This document shows positions 11,617 through 25,964 of a DNA stretch of 64,000 nucleotides, piece by piece. Below the pieces are notes generated by a model. The model ran no database searches. It saw nothing but the letters and a program-made list of their open reading frames with translations, and was not told the origin of the DNA. How positions within the stretch are numbered: position 1 is the first letter of the stretch; every line of letters starts with the position of its first letter. The position numbers were made by a program, and so were the translations under genes. Source of the stretch: Zygnema circumcarinatum (Eukaryota > Streptophyta > Zygnematophyceae > Zygnematales > Zygnemataceae); NCBI GenBank assembly GCA_037447605.1, contig CM074807.1, positions 1,209,995 through 1,273,994 on the forward strand, in the 5' to 3' direction.

Positions 11617-14299
11617 ATGGGTCTTGAGAGTCGGAAGCATTTCCGGAAGCGGAAAGCACATGAGGATGACGAAGATGACGATGATTCTGCAGACGTGAGG
11701 TGAGGGATTTTAACTTGAAAGTTTCTTGCACCTCTAGGAGAAAAGGCGGTGTGGACCTTTTTGCAGAAACTGTTTGCTGTTCTCAGGAAATGGTGCAGAC
11801 TCTGGTCTCATGTTGCGTATTGATTTGCTCAGGTCGACCGTGGAGGAGGTAAAGCTGCTGCAGCGCCAGCGGGAGCGCACGAAAGGCGTTGTGGCGGAAC
11901 ATTTAGCGCAGCCTGCAGCGCCGCCGAAGGCAGTCGCAGAGCAGGGACTCGCGGAGGAGGGGAATGAAGAGCTGGTGCTGCAGGACACGTTTGCGCAGGA
12001 GACGGCCGTCACTGTTGAGGATCCAAACATGTGAGCCACGAATCTTCGGCAACGGGCAGAAGGCAGTGGCTGCTCTCCGCAGGTCAGCTGTGTTGTGAGG
12101 ATCACGCTTTGAACAGATATAGAATCACGATTTTCTAGTGAGGGTTGAGTCAGGGTTAAAGTTAGGATTAGGTTAGGGTTACGTTTAGGGTTAGGGGTAG
12201 GAGGGCTAGGATTAGGCTTAGGGTTAGATTTTGTGTTAGAGTCAGAAAGTTAAGCTATGGTAAGCTCCGCTGGTCGAGCTGTTATCAGAACAGGGCATTG
12301 GTTTCGTTTTCTAGGTTTGCGGCAGGGAATGCACGCTTCTACAAGTTGCCGAATATGGCGGTCGTTGTAAGGAGTTTTTCCTGATTTATTTTCGGAAGGA
12401 CCTTAGAGAAGCTCCTGAAACTGATTGGCGTCTCCTTCGTATATTTCTGAAAATTGGGCCACTTACGGAGTTGTTCTAGGGGTTTGCAGGCTGAAGTATA
12501 TTGAACAGGAGCTAGCAAAGAAGAGAGGTGTGAACATCTCTAATGATAACAACGCGACACCAACTGAGGATGAGCTTTACGCAATACCTGAACACCTGAA
12601 GGTCTTATTTTTGATCTTATCATTGCCCCTTCTGAGTTTCACCTCTCCGGATTTTCAACTTTAGCGATAGTGCCACAAAATTGTCTGGTGCTATGCTGCA
12701 TCCGGGGCTTATGAGTTATGACTAGACCAGAAACATTACGTACAAGGCCAGTCGTGCTTGTCTGGTAGCTGGGAAGAAGTTAGTTTCCTTCGGTTTCATG
12801 TTCTGGGGGATAAACCTAGAAGCAGTCTGTAATTTCACTTTTTTGACCACATAGGAACAGAAAGTTAAGTTTTGTGCAATTCACCATTGAAGAATTGGCT
12901 GACTTTCGAGTGGTGCTACACTCCTACCTCGCATATTGTTTATGGAGGAAAGTTATTCGTGAGATGTCTTCCGGTCCCTGAAAGCAGTCTCATGCATTGT
13001 TGAACTTGGCCTGCAGCTCAACCAGTCTTGCATTTTCGATGCTATTGGTAGCAGGTGAAACGGTCCAGCAACGATGAAGGCTCCACAGCATGGACAACAG
13101 GAATTGCAGAAATTCAGTTGCCAATTGAGTAAGTTCTTAATCCATTTTATACAGAGGTTGCAGAATGGTTCCAACACTTCGTACATATTTAAAGACGGAG
13201 TTATGTTCGTCGATGTTTTTTGGATGATTGTTATGTTCACGTTTGTTATGACAAGAAGAAAAGCCAGCTTAAGAAAAAGAAGAAGTCAATTAGGGGCGCA
13301 GTCGCTAGGCGCCTGAATGCATTCTACGGTGTGCATGCACTTGCAGTGTTCTGATGCCAAGGACTGGAACAGGCAGATACAGGGAAGAGAGTGAAGGAGA
13401 GGGAGAGACGAACCGTTTGCATTGAACATAACTTGTCTCATGCACTTGAGGCATCTTCAGTTTCTGGGTTTCTTCAGAGCTTGTTGGGTCTATTGACGGA
13501 AAGGAGCCCGTCCTTTCTGAGGACCTGACAAGCGACCTGTGGTTGGATGAATTCCGGAACTTTCCGTTCTAAGATCGCCATGTTTGGCTCTCCTTTGTGG
13601 TGCAGGTACAAAGTGAAGAACATTGAAGAGACGGAAGCCGCAAAGAAGGCCCTGCAAGAGAGGCGCCCTTTTGTGGGCCGTGGAAGGTACGAAGCCTTCG
13701 TTCTCCCTTCCATTCTGTCAACGTATGACTGCATTCGTTGCTGGCCAACAGAACACGTTCACTTTTTTCATTGTTCCTCTCTGAATCTCCTCTCTCCCTC
13801 TCGTCTCCCTCCTGTCTCACTGATCCCAAACGCATGTGTGCTGTACCGTTGTGGCGATGCATTCATCCAGAGCACCACAGACGACTCTTCCTGCAAGCTA
13901 TAGTGCAGACTACTTTCAGAGGGGCCGAGAATACGCAGAGAAGCTTCGTCGAGGTGAGGAAGCTCTTCCACATTACTCTCTGAAATTCCTACAAAAAACC
14001 CAGCCGTGAAACCATGCATTGTCTCCGGAAGTTTCCACGAAACCCTAAAAGGCCTCACTCAATGTTTTTGATGTTGTGTGGGGAGTGCAGAGCACCCAGA
14101 TTTGTACAAAGATAACCAGCATGGCAGTGGAAAGGGGACCCAAGCCATGGCCGGAGCTCCGGGACCGGCTGCCCCTGCTGGTTTTCAGGGCGACCCTCAA
14201 GGAGAGGGAGCGTCTGGAAACAGCAGAAGGCAGGCAGCCACAGATGAGATTATGTTGGAACGCTTTCGGAAGCGTGAGCGTAATAGGCTGCGAAGATGA
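11617..14299 (+). CDS. C9orf78/HCA59/Tls1-like spliceosome-associated protein
   Basis: Seven exons, all in phase: 11617-11699, 11833-12030, 12490-12601, 13055-13128, 13606-13686, 13871-13953, 14091-14299; 279 aa. Family motifs appear in the expected order. These are RKHFRKRKAHEDDEDDDD at the start, VEEVKLLQRQRER, the DPNMLKYIEQELAKKRG core made across an AT|G splice, WTTGIAEIQLPIEYKVKNIE, SADYFQRGREYAEKLRREHP, and the terminal LERFRKRERNRLRR. Human C9orf78 binds the helicase BRR2 in late spliceosomes and fission-yeast Tls1 affects splicing of telomere and heterochromatin factors. The nuclear splicing role here is by homology. Intron 2 contains a run of TTTAGGG-like repeats. The gene is divergent from the NFKBIL1-like gene. 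Confidence 0.92.
12140..12245 (+). repeat. Degenerate telomere-like (TTTAGGG)n block in an intron
   Basis: A run of GGTTAGGGTT, GTTTAGGGTTAGGGG and AGGCTTAGGGTTAG units lies inside intron 2 of the C9orf78-like gene. It reads as an interstitial plant-type telomere repeat, heavily mutated. Confidence 0.75.
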
Positions 14300-14663
14300 G
14301 ACCCTTTCCAGGAAGGGGAGCATAGGAATTGTCCTTGGAGGGTGGTGGTGTCAGATAGGGAGAGAGTGTTGATCAATGTGGGTTTGTTTTGCGTTGAAGA
14401 GTAGCGGCAGCGTGGGAGATGGGGGAGACAAACAGAGCCAGAGAGTGGAGGAGAGAGGGATGGTGGACATAGAAATCAGATGGATCAAATCATTCTCCTT
14501 ATTTTGGCTCTCAGCCTTCTCCTCGAGAGCACCCCCGACTTCCAAGTGGGCGTGGTTGGCTTTGGTCGTGCAGGAACCAGTCATGGAGATGAAGAGCCGC
14601 ATGCCTTGGATGCATGGCATCACCCCCATGTGCATGCGCATGCAAAGGGCCCATGCCACCATG

Positions 14664-14708
14664 CCCCCATACGACTACTCATGCATGCATGCATGCATGT
14701 GCATGTGT
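14664..14708 (+). repeat. (GCAT)n microsatellite
   Basis: There are five consecutive ATGC units followed by GTGCATGTG, in the interval between the C9orf78-like gene and the first GNAT gene. The rest of the 14300-15467 interval shows no gene. It holds a poly-T stretch, CCGTACG motifs at about 14797 and 14843, and a TATCGTA/GTACCGTAC-rich patch at 15040-15180. Confidence 0.7.
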
Positions 14709-15467
14709 AACATGGCCTAGAGCCGATCAGACGTCTCTCACCGGAGTCACCGCTCTCTTTTTTTTTTTAGCGGGCACCTTCGGGCAGCCGTTGTCCGTAC
14801 GGCAATGTCGGAAGGCCTCGTTCCTGTCCTTGCTTGCACAGCACCGTACGATCCTGACTTCCGAATCGAGCCGCGGAAGGGAAAAACAAAAGGAATTCGA
14901 TCGTGGTTTGGCGCGCGTCCCCGGGCGGCTGCTGGCCGCTGGAGGGCCCAGTGCGAGACTTCAGGGGGGGTTCAAGTGGCTCCCTCCGCTCGCCGTCCGC
15001 TTCGTGTCAACCAGAAAGGAGCAGCATATCGACACCCGTAGACACGCGGTATATCGTATCTTTTCATATCGTTATGTGAAATGTCGTGAATATATCGCGC
15101 CACAAAAATCCACAAAGGCGGTACAGTACGACGGTACCGTACTTCCATCCCGATACCGTACTTCATATCGTACTGGTCGGTATTCGGGGATTAGTCAAGT
15201 CAAGCCAGTCAGCAAGTGATCAAAGCGCAAGCTTGAGAGGGTTGAGGTTTTCCGCTGCCAGAACGTGCTCTGAACCCCGCCCGCCCGCCGGGGTCCTGAA
15301 CTCGGGCGCGCGCCCTCTAGTTGGCGGCCGGGCCGCGCGGTCGCGCAGTAGCGCGGCAGCACGAGACGGGGGCGGAACGCGCGCCTGCTACTGCTGCTGC
15401 TGCAGCGGCTGGAGCTGGAGCTGCGGTGGCGTCGCAGACTCGTTTGGTGGAGATCAGAAAGGGGGCA

Positions 15468-17168
<1,701 letters not shown>

Positions 17169-18121
17169 TCCTACACTCGCATACGATATGCTGCGGGAGA
17201 TCAGTTTTTTGAGGATACCTGTTTCACCTGTGTTGAGTATTAGGTTGCTCATCTTGAGCTATTTTTTCTATTTTTCATTTCTTAGCTTGAAGCTTCAAGC
17301 TGGCAGCTGTCCCTTATCTGTTTCCTAAAGATGTGTGGAGATGCGATGTACATAATAGTTTCTAGTACTGTAGTTGTTGGCAATTAAGCCAAGGGTCTTT
17401 AGTTGATTAAAATTGCAATTTGTGGTGGCAGGGTCCGACCAACTGTTTATATTTTAGGATGTGAAGATGATCACCATTCTGCATTTCTTACTGCTGGCTG
17501 TTCACTTGTTTGAGTTTTAAGAGAATTGTGATTGATCCTTGTGATTGAAAAAACTGGACTCCAGGCTTTCAGAAAGAAAAATAATCAGCGCCTTATGGTC
17601 CAAACAACTGCGCGCTCTCAAGTGCATTGCATTGAACCCAGTAACTGAACAAAATTAAAGATTGTACCACACAACCAGGCTCCTCTCAGTTTGGGAGTAA
17701 AGCAGCGTGTTTCAATCTTTCCTGAACAAAACACTCTTCTGGAAAAATCGTCATCTAACGCCTCTTGAAACACGGAAATGGACCTGCACAATCTCCAAAT
17801 GCAAAAGTTCTCGATCCAAAGCGTCACAGCCACGACTGCATGCACGATGCTCTCTAAGAACACTTAATATAATAAATAATAATTATAATATTTTTCCAAA
17901 ATCACAAAGACGGTCGCAGAGGAGGATGATCTTAGGTGCCTGAACTCGTGATGCAGGGCAGATGCCAGGCACTTCGTTCTCGTTAGGAGGAAGGTGGCGT
18001 ATGCTGTCGATTCTTTCAACTACAGAATCTGCCGAAACCTTAGCAGAAGAAGAAGACGCGAAGAAGCTCATCACTGGTGTCTCATGCTGCTGATTTGTTT
18101 TTTGCTTTTCTGAAGGACAAG

Positions 18122-19714
<1,593 letters not shown>

Positions 19715-20743
19715 GAGGGCTGGGAAGGTCCATGCATTATAATCCTTTTAGATTATAATTAAAGTTCATTTTGTTTAACATAAGGCCACTTTAGTACAAC
19801 GCTATGGATAGCTGTACGCTGTTTAGATGGCTAGATTTCACAAGTCGAGATGGCCAGACCCGTAGAATAGGACAAAATCTAAAAGGAGGCAAAGTTTAGA
19901 GCCCCGGCTCTCTTTTTTCACCCTTTCAATGTACTTTGGGCGACGCTATCTCCAAACCCGCGCTGCTAAAATGTATGAACGAAAGTTAGTCTGGGTACAA
20001 GTTGATGGGCGCACTGTACTGCCTTGGTTGGGGTTTTACTGTGAGGGCTTTTTGGTTTGGTTCTCAATAGGGTCCATTTTAGCAATAATAACGTAATGCT
20101 CAGCATTTTCATTTTTTTTTTCCATGCTATTAGAGGACACATGCACAGTAGTACTGAAGGTCTGTACTGTACGGAAGGTTCTTAAACGACATTGAACTGC
20201 AACTGAAGCTGAACTACACGACACACGTTCCAATGGAAGGTTCCCTAACGGCCACATGGAACTCCAGTTCAGATGCCATGCCTACCTGCAGCGCTGTGGT
20301 GTGACGTGGCGGGCCGTTCGGCCAGCCCCCGTCGCACGCTGTCGCCGGCGCTTTGCGCGCTCCCATTGGCGGAGGACGTGCGGGCGATGTCGTGCGACGT
20401 CGCCCGGGCGCCCTCCGACTAGCGCTCCGCCCGCGGCCACGTCGCCGACGCGGCGCCACGCACCGCCGAAGGTACCCGCTCGAGCGCAAGCCAGTCCGGG
20501 GGTACCACGTGGACATGTGTTGCTGACGTGGGAGGTTGTGATTGGTCCAACTTTGGCATGAGACTCTGGAGCCTCCCCGAGAGGGTTGGAAAGCGAAGAG
20601 AGGGAGGTGAAGATAGAGAGGAGACAGAAAAGATAGGAGCTTGGTGGCCGTTGACAAAGGAGGCAAGGAGAAGCAGGATTTTTTAGGGTTTCTCAGGCAG
20701 GGGAGGAGGAGCAGCAAGAGGCAGGAGGTGGTAAGGGGAAGAC
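19715..20743 (+). promoter_or_regulatory. Upstream region of the ELIP gene with ACGT elements
   Basis: AT-rich up to about 20250, then GC-rich. ACGT-core elements sit at 20302-20310 (TGACGTGGC), 20505-20512 (CCACGTGG, a G-box) and 20525-20531 (GACGTGG). G-boxes of this kind are bound by light-signalling bZIP and bHLH factors in plants, which fits the light-stress gene downstream. Confidence 0.55.
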
Positions 20744-22566
20744 ATGGCGCAGACGATGCAGTTCATCTCCTCGCAGGCGACTTGCAGGAGCGTGTACTCC
20801 GGGCTGAGGCAGGTGGAGGCAGCCAGTTCGGGAAATGGTCCTGCAGGAGTGCCCTTCGGCTCTAGTAGAAAAACGACTTGGAGGAGAGAACAGGTCTCTA
20901 GGACTGTTCGGTGTGCAGCTCCCAAGAAGGTGAGGAGGGGGGGGAGGAGAGGGAGGGACATTGGACAACTGGTTATGGAACATTGTTGTTAAGCTGGCAT
21001 TTTTCGGAGCAAATTGTATCAAATTGATGGTTTTCTGGTGCGTTTGCTGCAGGTATCTGCTCCAGAGGCAGCGCAGCCAGCAGTAACGACGCCTGCCTCC
21101 AAAGCAGATAGCATTGGAACATTTGGAGATCTTATGGCTTTCAGGTGAGCATTTCCCAGAAATTTATGCCGCAGTGTCTGCAGTAAATTCCTCCGTCCAG
21201 AGATAGTGTCTTTTGGACGAGCTATATTGAGTGGCAGTCCGAGCTGGGGAACTTTTCTTAAAGTTGGTGAATGAAGTGATGTTATATCGTGAATATCGTG
21301 CTGAGTCGGAAGCGGCTCTGGTGTTCGAGCCTCTTTGTATTGCACGTGCGGTTCTCTGTCTGAGCAGTGCTATTCGGACAAGTTTTTTATGCTGGTTCTC
21401 GCTGTCGAATAGGTTGCACATTTCGTTTGTAAAGCCCCGAATTCCAAATTCTCTACTTTTCGCACCTCATAGAACCTATCCGCCATGTCCACGAATTGAA
21501 CCCGTTTTGTAATTCAGCCAGTGTCTTCTGATCGATAGTTCGGTTATGGCTCTTTCTGTGGGGGAGATCTGTGACTGTGAAACGTTAAATGAGGAATTCT
21601 GTAGAACTGCAGTTTTTCGGAAGTTAAATTAAGGTAGCTCGCGAGGGACCTCTGGCAGCACCGTAAAGCAAGGACCTGCAGCGTAGGAGAATCACATACC
21701 AATCGCCACAACTCTTGCGTGTTTTTCTGCAGTGGTTCTGCGGACCGGGAATTTATCAACTCCAAATTGATGCTTCTGGGTTTTGTCGCCACTGTGGCCA
21801 CTCCATTATCAGCAGAGCTGACAGCTCCTTTGTTCGCAAATTATGCCTGCCAGTACCTCAATCTTTGGAGCAGCTTAATGCTCACTCTATGAATGTCTGA
21901 GGGTCGAGCTTGAGCTTGGATCAGTTCCTTTCTGGGTCTTTTTTCGGGTGTAAGTAGCCGTGTCTCAGTAAGTGGAAGTTAGAGGTTATCTCCGTCGGAG
22001 CAGTGTGGGAGACTGAAGGTCTCTGCCCGGACCTTACATGTACAGTAGTATTTAGGGCGGCTTTCAGCGGCTTAAAACCCTGTTTGTGGATACTCATTTA
22101 TTGATGAATAAAGAAACGACCTTCATTGACTCTTCAGGGGTGTTCTTCTTCTTTTTTCTCCCCCCTGCCCGTTTCCATTTCCGTTTCCGTCTGTAGTGGC
22201 CCAGCTCCTGAGGTCATCAATGGCAGATTAGCCATGTGGGGGTTTGCTGCGGCAGCCATTTCCGAGCTCACTGAAGGACGCACCATTGGAGAACAGTTCC
22301 TCTCCTCCCCAGCTGGCCCAATCTCCTTCGCTCTCTTCGTAACCCTCGGCTCTTTCATTCCCATCTTCATTTCTGAAGTCTCTCTTGGTGAGCTCCTGGA
22401 CACGGCCACCGAGTCGGGGATGCCCCCGCAGTTGAAGTATGCGAATGCTTCTGTGGAGAAGTGGACTGGGAGAGTGGCAATGCTGGCCTTTCTGATCTTT
22501 ATTCTCATAGAGGCATTCGCAGGGAAAGCGACCTTCAGTGTGTTGAAGGGCCTGGTGGGCTTGTAG
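20744..22566 (+). CDS. Early light-induced protein (ELIP), plastid
   Basis: Three exons: 20744-20929, 21053-21144, 22197-22566; 215 aa, in phase (AAGAAG|GTGAGG; TTTCAG|GTGAGC; CTGTAG|TGG). The first 60 residues are Ser/Thr/Arg-rich and read as a chloroplast transit peptide. Helix 1 carries the chlorophyll-binding signature EVINGRLAMWGF, helix 2 is GPISFALFVTLGSF and helix 3 carries EKWTGRVAMLAFLIF. This three-helix LHC-superfamily layout with paired ExxxGR motifs is typical of ELIPs, thylakoid proteins induced by high light, desiccation or cold that bind free chlorophyll. Length is usual for the family. The 1-kb second intron is unremarkable. Upstream G-boxes fit light control. Confidence 0.93.
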
Positions 22567-24430
22567 ATGCTAGTGACTTTAGGGAGAAGGTAGGCGTTTT
22601 GGTTCTTTTTTATAATCTTTTGTGAGGAGCAGTTCTGTACTGAAGTTAGAGTTCGAGGTTTCAGAGTAGTTTGTCGTTTCCGATGTGTAGGAAGTGCTGT
22701 AGCTGGCCGGCAGAGGAGGCAGTTTTGGTAACTTTGAGAGGTAGGGAAAAGGGGAGAGTGGCAGAGTTGAGTACTGTGATGGCTATTCTGACCGTTCACT
22801 AGCAGGAAGAATTCGCGGAGTGATAAATCGGCTGATTGGTGGGGAATTTTGCCGCATGTTTTGAAGTAATAGCATTAATCTTCCATTTGTGCAGAAGCGT
22901 ACTTGTCTGTGCAAGGGAAAAAAACTGCAATTGCTATTTTTTTTATTGAAAATCTGTATATGACAAATGAAAAATATGTATGGAAGCAATCTATTTTGCA
23001 ATAACGTTGGCGAAAAGCATCTTCTGACGATGACTTCGTACCTTGCCGGAAAAAATGGTGTAAACTCAATACAAACCTTTCTGTCAACGCTGGAAATATT
23101 CACAAGACGACTACTTCAGACAAATTCCTTTCCAACCTTGTCGATACCTCAACATCTCTTCAATATGACGTTTACTGTACATAACAAAATGTCGACCATT
23201 ACCAATTATTTTTTAGAAACTTACCTACATTTAATGCCACTTCTGACAATCATTGCACTATACGTCCAATGCTTAATACACTTTTACAAACCGATGCACA
23301 TGCCAAATTGATACGCAACCGGATGAAAAACACAGATTTAACCATGTTCTCCTTCCCTCGTCTGACTCAATCCCGAGAAAATTGGCAAACCTTCTTTAAG
23401 GGCACTTATTCTTAGCTTTCGCGTTTAGGGATCGTAACCAGGATTCGAAATGTTTACAAATCTGATCTTCATTCGAAAACCGTACGAAGATCGATTTTGA
23501 TTACAAACTCCCGCACCAACTTACCAATGCTTACCAACTAAGAAGTGAGCCCCCCAAATGACTACATCAGCCGTGCGGCCCAGGAAGTTTACAGCCAAGT
23601 TTTGGAACATGTATGTCTCAGTCCTCAATAGGGGAAAAGTGTCGAAACCATCGGAAAAACTAAGGAGGTACTTTCCCGCCTTTTTCATATCTTGAAAGTA
23701 CGCAGAAAAGTAATGAAATACCATGAAGTTCGAAGCACTACAGAGAAGCGCCGAGAGAGAGAGATGAAAGAGATGGTCACACATCTCAAACTAGCGAACA
23801 ACAGAAAGCCGAGCATGAGAATCCTCGGGTGCCATTGAACTAAAGCGGGAAAAAAAGTGAACTAAGAAGCCCGGTGCGGATAAGTCCACTTTTCAGACAT
23901 TTCAAGGAGCTGTGTGACTCTATTGTTGATTCTGACACCGCTGAAAAGTAATGATGATGATGCGAAACATGTCGCGACAGCTTCCAGACGGTTCGCGGTG
24001 TGGAACTAAATCTCTCAGGCCCTCATGAGGGGGAAGAAGCAAAGGCTAAATGGGAATGGGGGCATGAGGAATGAGGCATGGCGGCTGGCTCGCCATACAT
24101 CCATGTTTTGTAGGTCAGGCGCAAAGTATTCAAAAAAAAAGGACGAGGTGCAGACCTGAGGCTCTGTGCTGAGCGGACCATGCCTCGCGCTGAAGCTCAA
24201 ATCCAAGTACAGAGGAGCAGGATGACAGCTGGAGATGAGCGGGTGGCTGACGTAAATCACATAACTTCATATACATCCCGAACGCATGTGAATTGACTCC
24301 ATATCTGGAGGTGTAATGTCCCTTGCAATTAATGCACGGATGGAGCAGCAGGAGGATGGATTGCTGTGAGTATACTGCAACTATAACAGACGTGAACTGC
24401 GCGTTTTTCACGGCCTTCGGCACAGTTCCT
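22567..24430. other. Gene-poor AT-rich intergenic region
   Basis: Both strands were scanned and no gene is supported. The longest minus ORF (23521-23784, 87 codons) has no recognisable motif and no exon partner. The left part is the 3' region of the ELIP gene. Confidence 0.5.
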
Positions 24431-25964
24431 TGTTCCACCGCACATGCCTGACAACTATGCTTGCCTTGCCCTACACCTGCACGCTCTCTGAATCTACCGC
24501 GCCCGCTCGTCCTCTCCCCCTGCCAATCTTTGCCTACCTGCTACCGCTTTCTTCCCACCCCTCTCTCTGCCTCTTTCCGTGTGCCGTACCTGCAATCTCC
24601 TGCCCTAATTTCCCCTTCCCTCGTCCTCCTCCCACTCTTCTCTACATGAAGTGCCCTCCTCCGTCCCCCAAGCACGAGGCCGTACACCGCCATGGCTCCG
24701 CCAGCACCGTCTCATCCGCCGCCCGCCATGGCACCTTTCCCTATCCCCCCGGCCCCTCCGCCTACTGCGGACAGGCGTGCCGGGCCGGCCACGTGAGCGG
24801 CTGCCAGCGCGCCACGTGGCCGCCCGCGCGGGCCAGCGCGGGCCGCAGGTCAGCGGGGGCGCCCATTGGCTGCCGCCACGCCCCCCCTCCTACGCAACTC
24901 TGGGCCGTCCGATGCAGCCTCCGCGCGCGCGCAAATCTGGAACGTCCATTGCACGTGGATCGATCGCGAGACGGTCCCCTCCGCGCGCGGGACGTGGGCG
25001 GGGCAGGCTGGACGGGAAGAATTATTGGGGCAGACCCGTACGAATTCCGGGCAGCATGAAAATAACTTCATTTTGCGCCCCTCCGAAATCAACCTCCCGG
25101 AACGGCCTGCGGCGCCCCTCGCCGCGGCTGGTCCCCGTTCCATGTGTCCTGTCCAACCGCGAACCGTTCTGTGCCACGGCAACTATCTCTTGCGCCCGTC
25201 CGCGCTCTCCCATTGGCCCGTCCCCCGCAATCCCCGCTGCCGTTCCTTGTCCCCATCCGTCCGTTCCCAACTGAACGCTCCGCCGCGCCCATAGAACCCC
25301 CCGGCCCTGAACCCCGCCGCTCCCCGGAAATATCTGAAAAGATACTCCGCGGCGCGAGGCCCCCCAGCCAGGAGGGCCCGATCGCTTTTAGGATCTTTTG
25401 CGTGGCGCCCATTGGCCGAGGGCCCGCCCAGGGCGCCACGTCAGCGTGAACCGGGCCGCCGATCCCGGCGGAGGCCAGGTCGGGGCGCCACGTGGCAGCG
25501 GTTGGGCCGGTGGACCAACGGCGGCGCGGATTAAGATCTGCCGGCGACCCTGCCGGCCGGAAGACTGGCCAATCTGCCGGCCGGCGCCGACGAACTTGCG
25601 GCCCAGAACGCGAGCCGTGTGGGCGCCTTCCCACCGTCCGATGGTCTAATCGGACGGTTTTGAGGGCCTCCCGCCCGCGGAATATCGCGGGCCGGCGCAA
25701 TCTTTTTCTGGGCCCTCGCGTGCCGAAATCTTTTCCTCGCTCGGTACTCGCCCTCGCGCGGACCGAATCGCTGCCCGAACTTTTCGCGGGGGATTTTTTT
25801 TGGGGCCCGGCAGGCTCTGGGAGCTAAGGGGCAGGGGGGGGCCTGGGGAGTTGCTTTACGGCTATCTGGCAGGCAGGCTCAGAGAGGGAGAGAGGGAGGG
25901 AGATCTTACAGGTGCTCGCTCTACCACACAAGGTGGAAGCAGACGGAGGATAGAAGGTGGAGCC
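24431..25964 (+). promoter_or_regulatory. G-box-rich promoter of the PRR clock gene
   Basis: A GC-rich 1.5-kb block carries several G-box or ACGT cores: CACGTG at 24790-24795, GCCACGTGGC at 24811-24820, CACGTG at 24952-24957, GCCACGTGGC at 25487-25496. A CCGTACGAA element is at about 25036. Several inverted CCAAT-like ATTGGC boxes also occur. G-boxes are standard inputs for clock and light factors. The ORFs in this stretch have no conserved domain. Confidence 0.55.

Noticed and set aside
14614-15219. 201-codon plus ORF upstream of the first GNAT gene
   Set aside because: Begins in a GCAT microsatellite and runs through promoter-like sequence; no recognisable motif or splice partner.
23521-23784. 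87-codon minus ORF in the gene-poor region
   Set aside because: Composition is plausible but no motif, no adjoining exon and no start context; not enough to call a gene.
24430-25827. Several long ORFs on both strands upstream of the PRR gene
   Set aside because: GC-rich promoter sequence with G-boxes; frames overlap and no domain is seen.
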